Source: Trueperaceae bacterium
Lineage (GTDB): Bacteria > Deinococcota > Deinococci > Deinococcales > Trueperaceae
NCBI GenBank assembly: GCA_011390455.1
Contig: JAABSI010000040.1
Coordinates: forward strand, 1-25,230
DNA: 25,230 nt
Direction: 5' to 3'
The notes beneath the pieces are model-generated. The model made no database searches. It saw only the letters and a list, made by a program, of their open reading frames with translations, and was not told the origin of the DNA. Position numbers and translations under genes: made by a program. Shown piece by piece: positions 22,895-25,230 of the stretch. Every line of letters begins with the position of its first letter. Position 1 is the first letter of the stretch.

Positions 22895-23107
22895 ATGGAC
22901 GCACCGAAGCAGCCGGACGCGAAGGTCGACCCCGCCGTCGTCGCGGGCTTCGCCGTGGGCGTGGGCATCACGTTCGTCGCGACGCTCGGCGTGTTCTGGC
23001 GGTACTGGCAGCCCGGCACGAGCCCCTTCGTCTGGGCCGGCGCGACCTTCGTCCTGGGCGCGCTGCTGGGCGCCGGCTGGGCCGTCTGGCGCAAGGTGCG
23101 CCTCTAG
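22895..23107 (+). CDS. Small two-helix membrane protein (70 aa)
   Basis: I do not recognise a family. The 70-residue protein has a charged N-terminus (MDAPKQPDAKVD), two hydrophobic segments (about 14-35 and 44-65) joined by a short YWQPGTSP loop, and a basic C-terminus (WRKVRL), so the ends are probably cytoplasmic. The ATG at 22895 is preferred over a GTG further upstream because of the TACGCT box. A transporter gene follows after 10 bases, so it may be co-transcribed with it and might be an accessory subunit. It is divergent from the reductase-RidA gene. Confidence 0.75.
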   Translation: MDAPKQPDAKVDPAVVAGFAVGVGITFVATLGVFWRYWQPGTSPFVWAGATFVLGALLGAGWAVWRKVRL

Positions 23108-23117
23108 GCCGCGCGCC

Positions 23118-24014
23118 GTGCGCGCCTCGCCCTCGCTGCTCCCCTACCTCTACCTGATCGGTTCGACCCTCTTCTGGGCGGGCAACTTCGTGGTCGCCCG
23201 CGCGCTGCGCGAGGCCTGGTCGCCGGTGCTCCTCAACACCGCGCGCTGGGCCATCGCCCTAGCCGTGCTCCTCCCCTTCGCCTGGGGCCCGCTGCGCGCG
23301 CACTGGGCCACGCTTCGAGCGCACCGCACGTGGCTGCTCGCGCTCGCCGCGACGGGCGTCGTCGGGTTCCAGACCTTCGTGTACCTGGCGCTGGCCACGA
23401 CGCCGGTGGTCAACGCGGCCATCCTGGGCGCGACCGTGCCGGTCGTCATCGCCCTCGGCGCCTGGCTCGCCTACCGGGAACGCCTCGGCCGGCTGCAGGT
23501 GCTGGGCATCGCGATATCGCTGGCCGGCGCGCTGGTCGTGGTCGCCCGCGGCGACCTCGCGACGCTCGCGACGCTGCGCGCGACCCCGGGCGACCTGTGG
23601 ATGGCCGCCGCGGTCCCCTGCTGGGCGGCCTACACGCTGCTCCTGCGCCGTGCGCCGGCAGATCTGCCCCAAACGGCGCTCGTGGCGTCGACGAGCGCGC
23701 TCGGTCTGCTCCTGCTCGCCCCGCTGCTGGCCTGGCGGCTGGCGGCCGGCGAGGCCTTCCCGGTCGCGCCCGCCGCGCTGGCCGGCGCGGCCTACATCGG
23801 CCTCTTCCCGGGCTTGGTGGCGTTCCTCTTCTGGAACCGCGGCGTCGCCGCGATCGGCGCCACCCGCGCCGGTTCGTTCCTCCACCTGATGCCGCCGTTC
23901 GCCGCGGCGCTGGGGGTGGCGTTCCTGGGCGAGCGGCTGGCCGGGTACCACGCCGCCGGAGCGGCGCTCGTGGTGGTGGGGTTGGTGCTGGCGTCGCGCA
24001 GGCGGCCACGTTGA
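23118..24014 (+). CDS. EamA/DMT-superfamily transporter
   Basis: The 298-residue protein has about ten hydrophobic helices arranged as two EamA repeats, as in the drug/metabolite exporters RhaT and YdcZ-like carriers. Typical landmarks are FWAGNFVVARALREAWSP in the first helix, the repeat-1 end VVNAAILGATVPVVIALGAW followed by ERLG, and the repeat-2 end LMPPFAAALGVAFLGERL. EamA proteins export amino acids or small metabolites; the substrate here is unknown. The start is GTG at 23118, 10 bases after the small membrane protein, with no Shine-Dalgarno visible, so translation probably depends on the upstream gene. It ends just before the tRNA promoter. Confidence 0.92.
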   Translation: MRASPSLLPYLYLIGSTLFWAGNFVVARALREAWSPVLLNTARWAIALAVLLPFAWGPLRAHWATLRAHRTWLLALAATGVVGFQTFVYLALATTPVVNAAILGATVPVVIALGAWLAYRERLGRLQVLGIAISLAGALVVVARGDLATLATLRATPGDLWMAAAVPCWAAYTLLLRRAPADLPQTALVASTSALGLLLLAPLLAWRLAAGEAFPVAPAALAGAAYIGLFPGLVAFLFWNRGVAAIGATRAGSFLHLMPPFAAALGVAFLGERLAGYHAAGAALVVVGLVLASRRRPR

Positions 24015-24040
24015 CACTCCTCGCCGTGCCTCGCTATACT
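24011..24040 (+). promoter_or_regulatory. Consensus sigma-70-type promoter of the tRNA cluster
   Basis: TTGACA (24011-24016) and TATACT (24035-24040) are 18 bases apart, the best promoter in the window. The -35 overlaps the last codons of the EamA gene. Transcription should start near 24047, about 45 bases before the first tRNA. Confidence 0.85.
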
Positions 24041-24092
24041 TCCGAGCGCTGACCGAACGGTGCCGCCGTAGCATCGTTCCCGGGACCGCCCG

Positions 24093-24179
24093 GAGGGTTG
24101 GCTGAGCGGTCGAAAGCGACGGTCTTGAAAACCGTAGACGGGCAACCGTCCGGGGGTTCGAATCCCTCACCCTCCGCCA
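24093..24179 (+). tRNA. tRNA-Ser(UGA)
   Basis: The acceptor arms GGAGGGT and ACCCTCC pair fully, the anticodon stem ACGGT/ACCGT (24119-24123, 24131-24135) holds the loop CTTGAAA with anticodon TGA at 24126-24128, the variable arm is long as in serine tRNAs, and the T-loop reads GGTTCGAATCC. The discriminator is G and CCA is encoded (24177-24179). It reads UCN serine codons. Confidence 0.96.
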
Positions 24180-24242
24180 CACGGCATGGGGCCCCGCTGG
24201 AGACATCGCTCGTCCGGCGAAGACCCGCACGGGAACGCGCAC

Positions 24243-24335
24243 GGAGAGGTGGCCGAGCGGCTGAAGGCGCGCCCCTGCTAAGGGCGTATAGGACTTATAC
24301 TCCTATCGAGGGTTCGAATCCCTCCCTCTCCGCCA
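24243..24335 (+). tRNA. tRNA-Ser(GCU)
   Basis: The acceptor GGAGAGG pairs with CCTCTCC. The anticodon stem CGCCC/GGGCG holds loop CTGCTAA with anticodon GCT at 24277-24279. A strong variable arm ATAGGA/TCCTAT is present, and CCA is encoded at 24333-24335. It reads AGY serine codons. Confidence 0.96.
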
Positions 24336-24366
24336 ACCTGCATCCAGCAGGTGTTCGACAACGCAT

Positions 24367-24443
<77 letters not shown>

Positions 24444-24447
24444 TGGT

Positions 24448-24475
24448 GAACCCCGTCTATGACGGGGTTCCTTTG
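24448..24475 (+). terminator. Intrinsic terminator of the tRNA cluster
   Basis: GAACCCCGTC (24448-24457) and GACGGGGTTC (24461-24470) form a perfect 10-bp stem with a 3-base loop, followed by CTTTG. It begins four bases after the encoded CCA of tRNA-Arg. The T-tract is short. Confidence 0.8.
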
Positions 24476-24766
24476 CTGTCGGTAGTTGCGAAGAAGCACC
24501 CGATGTGCTGGATCGTTTGTTGCTCTCTGAGCCTCCTCTCGAGCGAGTCTGACGCGAACAGAGGTACTGCCTCGGAGCTTCTCCCAAGACATCTACGAAC
24601 TCCGCGTGCAGACCTGGCGAGCGACGTTGTACCGATCTCCAGAAACCGCAGCCCTCTTCTTGGACGGGCACCGGACGGACCGGCCGTGGCAGGGTGCACT
24701 CAGGCCCGGGTCTAGAACCGACGTTAGGCCAGGACTCCGTGCGATTACCCAGAAAGGGGTGGGTCA
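24476..24766. other. Non-coding stretch of lower GC
   Basis: No convincing gene, RNA or repeat is visible in these 291 bases. Composition differs from the rest of the window: 33 of the 60 bases at 24481-24540 are G or C by hand count. Short open frames here show no coding character. It separates the tRNA terminator from a lipoprotein gene and may be the edge of an acquired segment. Confidence 0.5.
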
Positions 24767-25230
24767 GTGGAACGCACCGTTGGACCTCCTTACTTCGCGG
24801 CGGAGGTGACCGCAGCGAGGCGCGGCGAGGCGAACGAAGCCACTTCGAGTGCCGCGGCACGAGTGCGGTCGGTGCTCTTGGGATGCCTGCTCATCACTGC
24901 CTTGAATGCATGTGGCACCGAGACAACGACAGCCCCGACGGCGCCATCCAACGTCACCGCCACTCCGGGTCCCGGTTACGTCACGATCTCGTGGGAGCAT
25001 GACGGCCAGAACGTCACTGGGTTCACTGTCGTCCGGCATGGCGCGAGCGCGGTCACCGCCACCGTCGCCGAGGACGCGGTGGAGGCAACCTTCGACGTGG
25101 GCGCGAACGCCAGAAGCTACGACGACGGGGACGTTGACCCGGCGGCAAGCGTTCAGTACTCGGTGAGCGCACTCGGTGCCGGGGGCGCAACGTCGAGCGC
25201 GACCGCACAGTCGAGTCCCGCAGTGCAACC
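24767..25230 (+). CDS. Lipoprotein with fibronectin type III-like domain, N-terminal part
   Basis: The frame is open to the window end (154 codons). A hydrophobic stretch VLLGCLLITALNAC ends in a lipobox-like L-N-A-C (Cys at codon 49 from the GTG at 24767), so the protein is probably a lipid-anchored surface protein. A Thr/Pro linker follows, then a fibronectin type III-like domain: APSNVTATPGPGYVTISWEH, TGFTVVRHG, ATFDVGANARSYDDGDVDP and VQYSVSALGAGG show the B-, C- and F/G-strand pattern with the usual Trp and Tyr. The GTG at 24767 has AAAGGGG 7 bases upstream but gives a long N-region; GTG at 24863 would place the signal peptide normally. Codon use is less GC-biased than in the other genes, which hints at transfer. 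The rest of the protein is outside the window. Confidence 0.72.
   Translation, partial: MERTVGPPYFAAEVTAARRGEANEATSSAAARVRSVLLGCLLITALNACGTETTTAPTAPSNVTATPGPGYVTISWEHDGQNVTGFTVVRHGASAVTATVAEDAVEATFDVGANARSYDDGDVDPAASVQYSVSALGAGGATSSATAQSSPAVQ

Overview
The window is very GC-rich (well above 70% by eye, falling only in the last ~750 bases) and densely coded. It looks like a bacterial chromosome. Several features fit Deinococcota, perhaps the Truepera lineage: extreme GC, many GTG starts, and a recurring TANNNT box 6-8 bases before start codons, as described for leaderless transcripts in Deinococcus. Leaderless transcription is also common in Actinobacteria, so this placement is an inference.

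Positions 1-8734 lie almost entirely on the minus strand. In transcription order they hold a glycerophosphodiester phosphodiesterase coupled to a 63-residue Cse60-like protein, an orphan receiver/winged-helix/BTAD response regulator, fabI, a trp block (trpE, trpG, a family-2 glycosyltransferase, trpD), pdxS, and the start of a class A penicillin-binding protein. The glycosyltransferase has no stop codon before trpD and runs into it in frame. Three perfect hairpins fill the pdxS to PBP gap.

Positions 8817-11830 on the plus strand form one tightly overlapping operon: CDP-alcohol phosphatidyltransferase, Nudix hydrolase, an SDR without the usual serine, and a SAM methyltransferase. It converges on an uncharacterised minus-strand gene whose product seems internally duplicated. 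That gene is divergent from glmM. After glmM come kynB and kynU (kynurenine pathway), then an M24 'pita-bread' protein that lacks three of the usual metal ligands.

Positions 17161-21277 hold a methyltransferase coupled to a peptide-type ABC importer: binding protein and two permeases, with no ATPase genes here. It converges, with only 4 bases between the two stop codons, on an aldo/keto reductase fused to a RidA-like domain (minus). Next on the plus strand are a 70-residue two-helix membrane protein and an EamA transporter, then a consensus sigma-70-type promoter driving tRNA-Ser(UGA), tRNA-Ser(GCU) and tRNA-Arg(ACG), closed by a terminator. Beyond the tRNAs the GC drops and a lipoprotein with a fibronectin type III-like domain begins and runs off the window.

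Themes: tryptophan and anthranilate made (trpEGD) and kynurenine broken down to anthranilate (kynBU) within about 11 kb; lipid head-group metabolism around a divergent promoter with TTCGGG/CCCGAA half-sites; and several enzymes with non-canonical active sites. I see no CRISPR array, insertion sequence, rRNA gene or phage module. The most unusual items are the in-frame glycosyltransferase-TrpD reading frame, the reductase-RidA fusion, the hairpin array, and two five-codon mini-ORFs chained to downstream starts.
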